Source of the DNA: Hordeum vulgare subsp. vulgare
Taxonomy: Eukaryota > Streptophyta > Magnoliopsida > Poales > Poaceae
NCBI RefSeq assembly: GCF_904849725.1
Contig: NC_058519.1
Span: forward strand, 537,362,316 to 537,426,315
DNA: 64,000 nucleotides
Reading direction: 5' to 3'
Positions 48,183-62,387 of this stretch are shown piece after piece. Position 1 is the first letter of the stretch. Each line of letters starts with the position of its first letter. The position numbers were made by a program, and so were the translations under genes. The notes under the pieces were generated by a model. It ran no database searches. It was not told the origin of the DNA and saw only the letters and a list, made by a program, of their open reading frames with translations.

Positions 48183-51100
48183 TGTAACACCCAAGATGCG
48201 ATCCTATCATTAATTTGGCGCGACGGCCTCGTCAGGGATAGAAGCGCATATCATCGTTTCGCATGAATGGATATCGTTACAAGTACATGTACTGAAGATA
48301 AGAGTATATGGAATTGGCTTACACTCTCCACAAGCTACATAAGAGTCACATTAGTATAATACATAAATATCACGAAAAAGAGCAGGGTCCGACTACGGAC
48401 GAAAACAGTCAAGAAAAGAGAACGACGACCATCCTTGCTATCCCATGCTTCCGGCCTGGAACCCATCCTAGATCGATGATGATGATGAAGAAGAAGAAGA
48501 AGAAGAAGCAACTCCAAATGAACAATCAACACGCTCGCGTCAAGTAACCTTTACTTGTACCTGCAACTGGTGTTGTAGTAATCTGTGAGCCACAGGGGAC
48601 TCAGCAATCTCATTTCAAAAGGTATCAAGACTAGCAAAGCTTAATGGGTGAGGTATGGTTAAGTGGTGAGGTTGCAGCAGGCGACTAAGCATTATATGAG
48701 GTGGCTAACTTACGAGTACAAGAAATAAGAGGGGGGAGATCTACGCATAGCGGTCGTGTACTACTGATGATCAACCGAATGATTCTGAACACCTACTTAC
48801 ATCAAGCATAACCCCATCGTGTCCTCGATCAGAGAAGGAGCTCACGAAAGAGACAGTCACGGTTACGCACTCAGTTAGCATATTTTAATTAAGTTAACTT
48901 CAAGTTGTCTAGAACCAGTGTTAAACAAAGTTTCCACGTTGCCACATAACCGCGGGCACGACTTTCTGATAGATTTAACCCTGTAGGGGTGCTCCAACTA
49001 GAACATCACAAATTACCACAAGCCGCATAGAAATCCTCGATCACGAATCTCGCGATCTCATGGGACTCCTTAGTGGAAAACCTCAACTCTGAGAATACCC
49101 AAAGCATGATCGGAATCCCGATTCACAAGACATTCGTCAGAGGTAAAACTAATCCACCAAGGCCGCGCGACGTGTCGACGATCCCGATAGGAGCCGCGAA
49201 TCTCGTTCTCAGGACACGACGGATGAGCGATGGTTACCACGCCAAATGCCGAGTTGCCATGGGTAGCGTTAATAAGCTGCTCTGTTATGGACCAGCACTG
49301 ACCCTCCCTGTATTAGGTAGAATTACTCCTCGGGTTCATGATGCCCTATGCTTTCAGTATTAACATAATTATTATGTTGGGCAAATATAGTACCAATGTT
49401 GGGCCTTGCCAGACCAGCTTTAATCAAAAACGAATTGTCAAGGGCGTCCCCATAACAACTTCGATCGTGTTAGGAGCGCTCAATTATGGAACATAACACC
49501 GGTTGCCGAAACTAAGGGGGCAAAGGTGGAACAAAACACCAGGCTAGAAAGGCCGAGCCTTCCACCTTTTACCAAGTATATAGGTGCATTAAATTAAATA
49601 TCATTTAATAGGGTGATATAACAAGGAACCCATGTTATCACATGGAAACCACTGCACCTGCAACTAGCAACGCTAACACAAGGTTAAGCAAGCGGTAACA
49701 TAGCCAATCAGTGGTTTGCTAGGTTGTGAACAGGTTGAAGGTTTTAATGGCAATGTTGGGAGGCTTATATTTAACATGTGGTAGGCAGCGAGACATAACA
49801 ATAGAAGCGGTAAAACTAGCATGGCAATGATAGTAATAGTATCTGGGGAAATGGGCATCTTGCCTGAGATCCCGCTTGGAAGAAGAACGACTCCGTGAAG
49901 CAGACGAACCAATGTAGTCGAACGTGTCCTCACAATCCGACACGCATGCGGAACTCTATCAAGACGAAGCAAACCGGAAACAAGCATCAACACAGATATT
50001 CACCTCGCCAAATGCACGACATGATGCACAACCTAATATGATGCATGATCAGTTGAATATATGCAAGACATGGCATGTCAAATCACAACACTCAAACTCT
50101 ACACATTAAGTGAAGTTCAATATACAACGAGTTGCATATTGACGAAACTCCACATACCAATTATTTAGTTCTATCCCGATTAGGTACACGGCAATATTAA
50201 TGTGGTTATACATGGCAAGAGGTGAAGCGTAATTAAACTACCTATCTAGGCATTTTAAATGAGGTCGGAAATGACATATAGCATCTCCGACATAACCCCA
50301 TACGTTAGTTTATAAATCTATCCAGATCTGAACTAACACTTTTAAATATTTGTTTAACAGCAAACCAAATAGATTCATGTGATTCTACGCGTCGTTTCAA
50401 TCAATTTACACATGGAGAACATCTCCAACAGAGCTACGGTTCAAAAGATACGAACACCGCAAGATATGATGGCATGAATGCAATATGTGTGCAACAACAG
50501 TCACGAGCATTTCAAAACATACAACCAGCAAGATAATATGAAATTACACGAGATTCTAAGGAAGTTACATATAGGACACGATCAAAACGAGCAACGGTTC
50601 AACAAATACAAGCTATACAAGAAATAGTCATAATCTGCCAAAATCAGCCACATAGCATTTTCTACACCCTCGAACAACTAGCTACACAAATCCAAAATGC
50701 TCAACCAAGGCATGATACAGTAGAGGGAAAGATGCACTACCACAAACTACTAATAACATTTAGCATGGAAGCATGGATCACTAGGAAAAGAACTCACAAA
50801 ATGGTATCTCACACACAGTTTCAGACTTAGTGAAAATATCAGTTTATGACAATGCAGTTTTCGATCTGAAGGCATATTGACAGCAACAAAACTATATGCT
50901 ACAGGGCACCAAATGGCATGAAAATTCACGGCATGCTAGAGAATCTTAAGGTCTACAAATAACTCCATTGCACCGACCTCAAAAGAGCTACAGATCACCA
51001 GATAAACTCATGACAAGACAACAACAAAATATAACAGATTTCAGACTTAGAAATATTTCAGCATCTCGAAATCAGCATTATTTTCTAGCAAGTTGAGAAC

Positions 51101-53157
51101 AAGCAAACTACACCTAAACATGGATTTCTATTGCATCCAAAATTACCACAGCCTAGCCTACACATCCAAGGGCATATATCTAGTTGACAACTCCTTCATA
51201 TCATGCATGGATTAAATCACACAAAATAAACAAAACGGCAACACGGCAAAATATCACGCGCACTAACTTTCTCAAAAGCTAAAACTAAATGCACAGTTAA
51301 ATTCTATGGATTTTTCTATCCCAAAAACATATATAACATGTGGGGTTGCAAAATAAAAATAATGCCACACAAATATGCGAGAATATGTCCTAATAATGAT
51401 ATAGCAAACTAGCGATGGAACCCTACATGCAAAAATGAAAACCACTACTCTAAAATACCAGGCAAAAGGTCCCTAAAAACATGAGCATTTCATCTACGGC
51501 ATTTGAGCAATCCGGACACACACGAATATGACTACAGAATAAACAACCTATTAGGACAACACGCGTTTCTAGGCATATGGCAAGTCAAATCACTTCAAAC
51601 ATGCATGCAAATTGCAAATTATGAATCTATGCGAAAAACTACACAAGTTTCATATATAATTTGTTCTGATCCAACGCACGAATAATAAACTACGGGAGTT
51701 TGAAATATATCCTAATTCCTGAAATTATTAAAATGAAATCCTAAAAAACAATAGCTAACGGGCCGAAACAGGGAGGCGCAATTTAATAAAACGCTCTACG
51801 GGCCGGGCTTAGCGGAGGCGTTCACCTAGTGGGCTCGGACCAAGGAGGAAAGGAGGCAGACAGGAGTGGGCCAAGGGGGCACGCTGGAGGAGGCCGAGGC
51901 GCCTGCATGGAAGAGCAGGCCGGGCAAGGCGCTGCTCAGCTGGGGCAACGACACGGCGAGCTGGGCCGCTGCGGGAGGTCGGCCCACACGGACGCTGGCG
52001 AGTGGGAGGGGCGAGCGCAGGCGGTTCCCTCGTTGTGCTCCTCGTCCGATCTGGACAGGAGGCGGTGGCAGGGAGCAGGGGCAGGCGGCGGCCTATGGGA
52101 ACGGGCGGGGCTGGCCGGCAGGGAGGCCAAGGACGGCGAGGCGCGCTACGGGCGGCGGTGCACAGCTCCATGTGACGGCCAAGGATCCTCCTGCAGGAGA
52201 GAGATGGAGAGGAGCGATTAGAGAGGGAGAGGAGAAGAGAAGGAGGAGAGGGTCCAGCGCGGGGTCTGGACTATAGGTCACTGGCAGCGGGGTGGCGACC
52301 GGCGAGGGGCGGCGCTCCGGCTGCTGCTCGGGCAGGGCTGTGGGAGGAGGGAGCTACTCGGGGGCTGGCTGCCTCGGGGAGGGGCGCCATGGGAGGGAGC
52401 TCGAGGCTCTCCCGTGAGCACAGCCTGGGCGGCAAATGGATCTAGGCCCGACGGGCCTCGGATGGGCTCGAGCGGGCCCCGGCGGCTGAGGGAGGAGCGA
52501 GGAGGCTAGGGTTAGGGTTAGCACGGGAAACGAGGGAGAGAGACAGAGGCTGACTATAAAATGGCATGGGGGTCTATTTATAACAATGGGGGGCTAGGTT
52601 TAGGAGTTTTTCGCCCCGGTTTCAATCGCGCGATCTAAATCGGACGGTTTCGCACGCGGGGACGGGTTAAGTAACCGTGTAGAGTAGGGTAGCCGGGGAA
52701 GAGAGGGAAACGGCACCCGGCAACATGATTTTTAAAACACCAAAAAACGTCCGACGATAGACCGAATATGGTGCCGCTACGGTCGACCGTTTGGGTACCA
52801 GACGGACTCCGATTCCGAAGAAATTTGGCAGCGGCCTATCTGTAGCTAAATAAGGCCGCACGCCAAGTTTCAACCTAATCAGAGGAAGTTTTATACAGAC
52901 TTTTAAAAACAAGGTTTTGACGATGCCGCGGGCGCGTGCGAGTGTGGTCGGGCTCAAAACGGACAACGACGAGAACCGAGAGAACCGAGAGAACCGACAA
53001 CTAATAACGGATGGAAGTTTGAAAATCGGCGGTAACGGGATGCCGATGCAATGTGGATGATGCGCATGATGCGATGATGATGCGACAAATAAAAATAATC
53101 ACACGACGAAAACAGAATAAAGGGAATTTTCTGGGGCGTTGGTCTCGGGCTATCACA
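48183..53157 (-). repeat. 3' LTR of element B
   Basis: The plus-strand ends are TGTAACACCC and GGGCTATCACA. It has a GAA/GAT run at 48478-48520 and a GC-rich block 51800-52520 next to a minus-strand TATA (52573-52584). Open frames in the GC-rich block occur on both strands and carry no domain. Confidence 0.87.
52573..52584 (-). promoter_or_regulatory. TATA box of element B LTR
   Basis: TTATAAATAGACC on the minus strand, followed in that direction by a CT-rich start region with CTCTGTCTCTCTC. Confidence 0.6.
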
Positions 53158-55709
53158 ACTCTCCTACACTACAAGAGGATCTCGACCCGAGATCCAAGAA
53201 TGAAAGGGGGAAAGGATGAGAAAGCAAGAGGTAAAACTTAGTTGCTCCTTTGATAAACGAGTGAAACCTAAATCCTTAAAGGTTGCAAAGAGATGAAGAA
53301 TGACATGAGAAACAAGCAAGAATTCATAGAAAATTTCGGCAGCACTTCGGTAGGACAAGGGGACAAAAATTCGATAAGATAGGAAAACTAGACAAGATTC
53401 ACAACAAACAACTAAATTGAACAAGGGAACAACATGATCTTGAAAGAACAAGATGGTAGATTGAAGAGAGAAATATCACAAATCCTCCGTTAGAAAGAAT
53501 AGCAAGTAGCTCTTGGCAAGAAAGAACAAAGAAGAAAAATGAGAACTACTACCACAAGAATCTAAAGAACACCTTGATAAAAGGAATTGATATCATGAGC
53601 CACGTGACAGAAAAACTCGAACAAGGCACCAGAATAATTGAGAGACGAACGAAGAGACAACAATTGAGAAGAATTTGAGAACAAAAGCTGAAAGCTGAGA
53701 ACAAAGAAATCTTCTGAATGATGGCCTTCGGAGGATCAAGAATGAAAACAACTCACAAATGCACCAGATAGCAAGAAATGGATTACTCATGATTGGAACA
53801 AATGAGAGGATAACACGAAGCTGAGATGACAATCTTTAGAAGAATGGAGCAAGACTTCAGAGAAACACTCCTTCGGTCTTCCAAGCTAAAAATGATGACG
53901 AGAAACAACACCAAGAACTACTGAGACATTCCGGAATAATGAAGAATGAAAGGTTGAGACAAATATGATAATTACTTCAAATTGAACTTGAGGAAGGAAT
54001 ATGACAGATGAAATTCATACTTACATCATAGTTGAAAAGAATTAGAGGACTCCAGAAAGATGAGAAGAGCCAGAAAGATCCTCGGAAAGAACATGTGGGT
54101 TATGGGCCCACTCAAAAGAAAACTCTATTGAAACAACTGATTAGACAGAGAGATATTGCACCGGTATAAAGAAAAACTAGATGAGGCTGGGACCTCGAAA
54201 TAATTGAAAGAATTGAAAACCAAAACTTCTGAGATACCTTAGCACTCCGGATAGAGAAGAGAGGAATGAATAAACAAGATAGGCTGATAAGAATCTCCAA
54301 CATGGGAAAGAATTACAAGGATGAAAAGGATATGATGACACGGATAACTGAATTGAATTCACCGGAAAAGATAACAAGAATGAATAAAGATGAACACGAA
54401 GCTCCTGAGAATCTTCACAATGAATCACCGGATACGAGAGAAAACAAAAGATAGCGGAAGCAAGAATGCAATGAAATGCACTTGGATGAAATCCAATCAC
54501 TAGAGAAAAAGGGCGGGAGGGCGGGGAAAACAAAGACAACTTGGGACAGATGAGACAACTCCGGAAAGAAAAGAGAGATTGATCTTGCAAAAATGGAGAG
54601 GATAGAATTCACTTGAAAAGAAGCACGCCGGTTGAAAAAGAATAGATATGACAACTCCAGTTGACAAGAATTATAAGACAATCTAACTAAGTAAAAGAAT
54701 CAGCACTCCCATAACAATATGAGAACACCTCTTGGAAAAAAAATATGAATTCACCGTTTGACATCGAAGCAACTCGAATTACCATATTCCAACAAAAACA
54801 AAGGTTGCGGCTTATGAAACAAGCTGGAACAAATTCATGAGAGATATTTCATCCGATATTTTCGTGGACACGATCGCACGGGCTTGATCCTTACAGTAGC
54901 CGTCCTATGCAAGGTAGTGCACACGACATACGAAGAATCCCCGAGTCGTAGCAAGCTACAAGGACTCTTTAAGACACAACGAGAACCGTTGTAAGTCGAC
55001 CGTGAACAAACGAATCCACTAGATGTCTAACCCCAACCTAACATCATGCATTTGTTGGAAGATTGTCCTATAAGTAACTACTTGAATTCCCACCTAAGAA
55101 CTCCCGAAATTTCTGGTCATGCAATCTGGTCCACGGATACAAGGAGTAATATATCACTCAACTCCTATACTAACCCGTCCAGTGTATCACATCCGTCAAT
55201 ACATAACCAGAATCTCGGAACCTCATCTATTTCAGACACTCGTAATCACAACTATACTAAGTATGGCGATACATCCGGAACTCTCTGCATCAGTACTGGG
55301 GAAGACGGACTCCTCTTGCCACTACTAGTATTGAAGCAATTTCGAACATCCTTCGTCCTGAGATACTAAGAAATCTGAATGATAGCGATGTGATCAAGAA
55401 TCGCCTGAAGCTCAACTCCCCGGAATAAATCAAGTCAGACAGGAGGCACCAAGACAGAACTCCGTCACATCGGCATCATATAGATTCCAAAAATATCCGC
55501 GTGATCCTAATTGTTTTTTTGAGTGAGAAGAGGAGTAGAATTAAAATTATTATGTCAAGATTCCTCACCACAACACAGAAGAGGAGAAAAAAGAATCCTA
55601 CTCTCTGATATATAACTAGACTCAAAGCAGTTTTTCACTAGACTCGACTCGGCCAAGTTCGATCAATCAAGGGGGCTCCTAGGTCGGTACTGCTTTGATA
55701 CCAACTTTG
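53158..55709 (-). other. Non-coding interior of element B
   Basis: About 2.5 kb with a strong excess of A and G on the plus strand (roughly two thirds purine in the lines I sampled at 53500-54700), so pyrimidine-rich in the element's sense. Small open frames exist but none has a domain or a counterpart in related elements here. Confidence 0.7.
55692..55706 (-). other. Primer-binding site of element B
   Basis: On the minus strand, TTGGTATCAAAGCA follows the LTR end by a few bases. It is an initiator-Met-type site with one change (AAAGC for AGAGC). Confidence 0.75.
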
Positions 55710-57951
55710 TAATGCCCAAGATGCGATCCTATCCTTAATTTGGCGCGAGGGCCTCGTCAGGGATAGAAGCGCATCTCATCGTTTCGCAAGAATGGATATC
55801 GTTACAAGTACATGTACTCAAGAGAAGAGTATATGGAATTGGCTTACACTCGCCACAAGCTACATCAGAGTTACATCAGTACAATACATAAATATCACGA
55901 AGAAGAGCAGGGTCCGACTACGGAAGAAAACAAACGAGAAAAGAGAATGACGTCCATCCTTGCTATCCCAGGCTGCCGGCCTGGAACCCATCCTAGATCG
56001 ATGAAGAAGAAGAAGAAGAAGAAGAAGCAACTCCAAATGAACAATCAACGCGCTCGCGTCAAGTAACCTTTACTTGTACCTGCAACTGGTGTTGTAGTAA
56101 TCTGTGAGCCACAGGGGACTCAGCAATCTCATTTCCAAAGGTATCAAGACTAGCAAAGCTTAATGGGTGAGGTATGGTTAAGTGGTGAGGCTGCAGCAAG
56201 CAACTAAGCATTATATGAGGTGGCTAACTTACGAGTACAAGAAATAAGAGGGGGAAGATCCTGAACATCTACTTACATCAAGCATAACCCCACCGTGTCC
56301 TCCGTCGGAGAAGGAGCTCACGAAAGAGACAGTCACGGTTACGCACTCAGTTAGCATATTTAATTAATTAACTTCAAGTTGTCTAGAACCAGTTTTAAAC
56401 AAAGTTTCCATGTTGCCACATAACCGCGGGCACGGCTTTCCGAAAGATTTAACCCTGCAGGGGTGCTCCAACTAGTCCATCACAAATTACAACAAGCCGC
56501 ATAGAAATCCTCGATCACGAAGCTGGCGATCTCGTCGGACTCCTTAGTGGAAAACCTCAACTCTGAGATTACCCAAAACATGACCGGAATCCTGATTCAC
56601 AAGACATTCGTCAGAGGTAAAACTAATCCAGCAAGGCCGCCCGGCGTGTCGATGATCCCGATAGGAGCCGCGTATCTTGTTCTCAGGACACGATGAATGA
56701 GCGATGGTTACCACGACAAACACCGAGTTGCCACGGGTAGCATTAATAAGCTGCTTTGTTTTGGACCAACACTCATGAGGAGCACTGGCCCGGGGGTTGA
56801 TTAAATTATCCTTGGGTTAATTACTCCCTATGCAGTTCATTAGTTATCAGGCAAATGTAGTACCATAGTTGGGCCTTACCAGACCAGCTTTAATCTAAAA
56901 CGAATTATCAAGGGGGTCCCCATCACCATCAGCACTGGCCCTCCCTGTATTATGTAGAATTACTCCTCGGGTTCATGACGCCCTATGCTTTTAGTATTAA
57001 CAGAATTATTATGTTGGGCAAATATAGTACCAATGTTGGGCCTTGCCAGACCAGCTTTAATCTAAAACAAATTGTCAAGGGGGTCCCCATAACAACCCCG
57101 ATCGTGTTAGGAGGGCTCAATTATGGAACATAACACCGGTAGCCGAAACTAAGGGGGCAATGGTGGAATAAAACATCAGGCTAGAAAGGCCGAGCCTTAC
57201 ACCTTTTACCAAGTATATAGTTGCATTAAATTAAATAGCATTTAATAGTGTGATATAACAAGGAACCCATGTTATCACATGGAAACCACTGCACCTGCAA
57301 CTAGCAACGCTAACACAAGGTTAAGCAAGCGGTAACATTGCCAAGCAGTGGTTTGCTAGGTTGTGAACAGGTTGAACGTTTTCATGGCAATGTTGGGAGG
57401 CTTATATTTAACATGTGGTAGGCAGCGAGACATAACGATAGAAACGGTAATACTAGCATGGCAATGATAGTAATGTTATCTGGGGTAATGGTCATCTTGC
57501 CTGAGATCCCGCTTGGAAGAAGAACGACTCCGTTAAGCAGACGAACCGATGTAGTCGAACGGGTCCTCACAATGCGACACGCTTGCGGAACTCTATCGAG
57601 ACGAAGCAAACCAGAAACAAGCATCAACACAGATATTCACCACGCCAAATGCACAACATGATGCACAACCTAATAAGATGCATGATCGGTTGAATATATG
57701 CAAGACATGGCATGTCAAATCACAACACTCAAACACTCAAACGTGTTGCATATTGACGAAACTCCACATACCAATTATTTAGTTCTATACCGATTAGGTA
57801 CACGGCAATATTAATGTGGTTATACATGGCAAGAGGTGAAGCGTAATTAAACTACCTATCTAGGCATTTTAAATGAGGTCGGAAACGACATATAGCATCT
57901 CCGAGATGACCCCATACGTTAATTTATAAATCTGTCCATATCTGAACTAAC
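55710..57951 (-). repeat. 5' LTR of element B, truncated
   Basis: It matches 48183-50337. It lacks about 45 bp near 56258 and has an extra segment of about 160 bp at 56779-56938, a diverged second copy of the sequence that follows it. Confidence 0.87.
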
Positions 57952-60900
57952 TATCACATCCCTGAAACCCTAATCAAGTTAGCATTGTGCTCATATCTTC
58001 TTTGCATTGCATCTAAGAAAATTTCAACAAGAACAAAGCAAGTGGTGTAGGAAAACTCAAAAACCCTAGCCACTTCTCAAATTCAAAGGAATTATAAACT
58101 TATTCAAATCAATAAACCCAAAATGGCCTCAAGAAAATTTCAACTTTTCTGATAATTCTTGAAAATAAATAAGCAATGAAGAAAACCATTTTCTTAATAC
58201 ATTTGGCATTTTAAATAAATGCAAAAGACTACTGGTTTCAAGTTTTAAATTGGAATTCAAAAATATATAGTTTCCAAAAATGATGAAAACTTTATGGGTG
58301 ATTGGAAATATTCCAACTAACACCCGAGCATTTTTCAAACTATTTATAGTTCACTTTTGAAGCCAAAATAAATGGAAAGCAATGTCAGTAATAAAAACAG
58401 AAACAAAATAGAAAAAAAGTGAGGAAAAACCTACATGTCGCCCTGAGGAGGCCTAGCCCACCGGGGGCAGGGTCGTCTTCTTCCTCTGCCTTCTGGCAGA
58501 GGAGAGATCAACCACGGCGGCTCCTCCACCTCCTGCTTCGCCGTAGCAACCTCCGGTGCCCCCCAGGACAGCGCGACAATAGGGTTATCCTCCCCGAGCG
58601 CGTCTCTATCCGTTCCCGTTATCCATTCCTCCCCTCCTCTCGGGTTCTCTCCTCCCTCCTCCTGCCGCCATTGCCAAGAGCTCGAGCTCGAGCTGTCGTG
58701 CCCCTAGCCACAGGAACTTCCTCCCGAGTGCCCTAGTAGCTCCGCCTCGACTAGCTGGTTCTCCCTGCAGAAGCCGAAGCCTCCCCGAGCCATCGTTTTC
58801 AACCTTCATCCGCCGGCAAATCGACGGTGGATCGCCGGCTACAGCCCCTCCCCTAGCAGTCTGAGCCTAGCTTCACCTCCACCGTGAGCTTGTGATCATT
58901 TCCCCTCTCCTTCCCCTCAGATTTGTGCCCCCTACCCACTGGACCGACGAACACGAGCTCCGACAGCCGCCTCGGCTCGTCGCCGGCATGCTCCGGCCAC
59001 CCATAGCCCTCCCTGAGGCCAGTGCTGGATGAGGCCGAGCCTGGGGATCATCCCAGTGCTCTCGGCAACTGTTTCCGAGCACCACAGCACGAGTTAGCGC
59101 ATCTCCGGCGAAGTTCCGCCGCGGATCTGGTCGCCGTCGGTCAGTCTCCGGTGGGGGACGACGTGGCCGGCCTAACCCCGGTAGTTTAGCACTAAGCAGC
59201 CACTGACAGTGGGCCCTAGCAGTGGGTCAAACCCACTTAGGGGCTGGTCAGCGCGGGATTAGCTCCTGAGACGCTGACTCGTGGGTCCCCCTTGTCAGGT
59301 TTGACCTGACCAGGTCAGTTGACCTGATGACGCATTGCTGATGTAGTTATGACGCAATAAATGGATTTCTGATTTAAAAGAATTCCAGAGAAATGCCAAA
59401 ACTTCTAAAAATCATAGAAATTAATCTGTAACTCCAATGAAAATAATTTATATATCAAAAAGTATCCGAAAAATCCAAGGAATCAGAATATGTCATTTTC
59501 AAACATGTTTGAAAATGTTACTGGACCCAAACATATAGAACAATGAATAAGTTAAATGTTATAAATACTTTGGAGATGGAATTTGGAAATCATTTGAATT
59601 CCACTTCAAATGACATGGTCAAACATTGTTCAATCACAAACCAGCAACTTAACATGTCATTTACATGCATGTAAAATAACAAGTAGATCTGAGCATCAGG
59701 TCGAATCAATTAAAATGGTATTTGAGAATACCTCGTTTGAAGTGATATTTGAGTTTAATTCAAATCAACTTCAAAGCTAATAAATGTTAGCTATAATAGT
59801 ATACCACCTTGCATCATCATGCCATGCTCATGCATCATCTTGTTGCACATGATTGTTATTGATTGTTGTCATTCCTTTCGGTAGGCTCCGCTTCTCCGGA
59901 TTCCACTGAATATCCGACTGACGGATATTGTCCCTCCTTTGAGCAACAAGGCAAGCAACCATTTTGATCATCCCGATAAATCCCATGTTCTCGCTCCTGC
60001 ACTTACTTATTGCATTAGGATCAAATGCTCAAATGCTTTTGCCACGTTAGTTGAACCCACTTCCTTTGCATGACCTGTCCTTGTCACAGTAAATAGCTGA
60101 ACCTTGCAACCTAGCATATCTGGTAGTTGTTTGAGCCATGATGTGCCTTATCCCGCTATGCATGCTATGCTTAGAGTTGTGTATGGTCTGTCATCTGGGA
60201 GATGAACAGAATTGTGAGATTGTGTTCAGTAAGTAAAGGTTGTGTGTTGAACCTGATTTGGTAAAGGTATCGGTGAAAGGCTATGTAGGAGTACATGGTG
60301 GGTTGTTTCATTGGAACCGTCCTTAGGAACTGAGTTCCGTGTATGTAATCCAAGACGAGATACTACCACATGCTGGGCCCTGAAATGTGACCCCACTCGA
60401 CTTATTAATTGCTTAGTACTCGGTCCAGGAGTTGCAAGTAGTTTCTTGTGTTTATAGTCATGTTGGAGGCCGTGCATAGTGCTGACCTGAGAGGTGGGCT
60501 GTGATGCGGTAGGCAGTGGCACGGTGTACCAAGTGGCACCCGGATGGTGGGCTTGGGAACCCTGCGCACATCGTTTGGGGCCGTGGCGGAAACCTCGGCC
60601 GGACTTTCGTGCGGGTTACCCTCAGATAGGCGATAAACCTGGACTAAGTATTAGCGTGGTTAACGGTCGTGGCCGACTCCCTCGCTGGGCTTCCGCTTGA
60701 AGGTTGCCGAGGTGCATGACGTGCACATGGCGATAAGTGGCGAGAGCGTGTGTGAAGAAGTACACCCCTGCAGGGTTATGATCTATTCGAATAGCCGCGT
60801 CCGCGGATATGGACTACTTGGAGACATATGTTGTTCATAGATAACTTCAATGGCTACTCATAAAATTGTCAAGATGAGCGTGAGTGTCGTGGACGGCATT

Positions 60901-61949
60901 TCCGTATGGAGACGGAATGGTTCCACGATGGAGTATTGTTGTGGTGTTAGTGGACTCGTGTGCGAGAAATCAAGTTGTCAAAATTATTTAAAAATGCAAG
61001 TTGTCTAGCCACGAGTCAAATGCTGGCTTTCCGCATGAAACCCCACAATTCCTTATTGATACATTGCATGAGTAGATAGTTATCCTAAAGTCTTGTTGAG
61101 TACCTCCGTACTCATGTTTGTTTAATAATTGTTCCAGAGGTTGTTAGTGACCCTAATGGAGGGTTCTTCCTAGACATCGACGACGACGAGTAGCTGGTGT
61201 CCCAGCTAAGATCTGGCCCTAGGTTGGGTCTGTAGTATAGTCAGGCCATGTGCCTTCTAGTTTCACCTGTCTGTACTCAGACAGTTTATTTACTTCCGCT
61301 GGCTTGTAACTGAAATACTGTTATGATGGGTCGTGGGACCCCTACTGTGTAATATTATATGTGTGGCTCTTACGAGCCTCTTAAATAAAGCTTGTATGTT
61401 TATGGTTATGTTGTGATGCCATCGATGTATCTATACATATCGGTATGTCATGCGTACGTGTGTCGTACTTGATATGTATGGGGTTCGATTACCTAGCCGT
61501 AGACTTTAGTAGCATTCCTTACAGGGAAATGCCCCTTTGTGATCTAACGATCCATGGTAGCTCGGTATTGCTCCAGACACATTGGTTGACCGGCGTGTGT
61601 CCTTCTTAGCTGTTGTGTCTGTCTCCTTTGGGGAAATGTCACGCGATGTAATGTAGTCCTTGTAGCTTGCTACGACTCGTCTACATTCGCTGGTGACCGA
61701 CACCTGCTTTGCTGGGTCATGTATGCATGTCCCTGTGCGGAACTGCCACTTTGGTTTATGACTAGACATGTCGATCCTGGTTCTTTGTCATTGGATTGCT
61801 AGCGACACAATTGCATACGCGAGTCAAAAGGCGCAAACGGTCCCGGCTAAGGTAAGGCTGCAGCCGTGGGGTTAACCGTGCATGAGACCGCAAAGAGATG
61901 CGATGTGTTACATGTTGGATTCCTATGGCTTAGGATCGGGGTCCCGACA
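57952..61949 (+). repeat. 5' LTR of element C
   Basis: It starts TATCACATCCCTGAAACC (probably TG changed to TA at the second base) and ends GGGGTCCCGACA before the primer site. It has a GC-rich block 58430-59180 without a recognisable domain. The exact start rests on the break in homology with B. Confidence 0.75.
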
Positions 61950-61953
61950 GCGT

Positions 61954-61966
61954 TGGTATCAGAGCC
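61954..61966 (+). other. Primer-binding site of element C
   Basis: TGGTATCAGAGCC, an exact match to the standard initiator-Met tRNA complement, four bases after the LTR. Confidence 0.88.
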
Positions 61967-62387
61967 TCACTGACTGTAGGACTACTAAGCCAAACTGGTC
62001 GAAGTTGAGTCTAGAACTGCTTTAGTTATATATAAGGGAATTGTTTGTGGAAGGGAACGTAAGACTCTTGTTCTCTTCTCAAGTATTCTATTATGGTCAT
62101 CCTCGTCTTTTCTGCGGGAATTAAGAACTAGGTTACTCATCTTCTTCTAGGCTCGTGTTTCTGATCGGTAGATTATAAGACTACGGGTCGAGAGTTATAT
62201 TGGGTTTCTTTCATCCCTAGGGAAAAGGAAGTAGGTTCGATGATCAGAGAATTGAACTTGATAGTTGAGTGGTTACGCTATTCTATTTTTGGGTTGTCTC
62301 AAAATTGTTTTTTAGCATTTACAGCCGTTATGCTGCCCAATTTTGCATTCAGAGCTCTAATGCTTTTGCATTACTCTCTATTTTCAT

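Larger units (their letters stand above)
48183..57951 (-). mobile_element. Large retrotransposon derivative B (LARD-like)
   Basis: LTRs of about 4975 bp surround a 2552-bp interior (53158-55709) with no gag or pol on either strand. A primer site next to the right LTR gives the minus orientation. It inserted in RT of element A after CCGTA. The layout equals that of barley LARDs (multi-kb LTRs, non-coding interior). The right LTR is cut after 2242 bp by element C at 57951, which corresponds to 50337 in the left LTR. The two LTRs look about 95% alike by eye, so it is fairly young. Confidence 0.85.

Noticed and set aside
51809..52276. Overlapping frames of 120-136 codons on both strands in a GC-rich block
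   Set aside because: They lie in the LTR of element B at its promoter region, exist in several frames at once, and show no domain.
58419..59085. Pro/Arg/Ser-rich frames in element C
   Set aside because: Inside the LTR; no domain; same setting as the GC-rich blocks of A and B.
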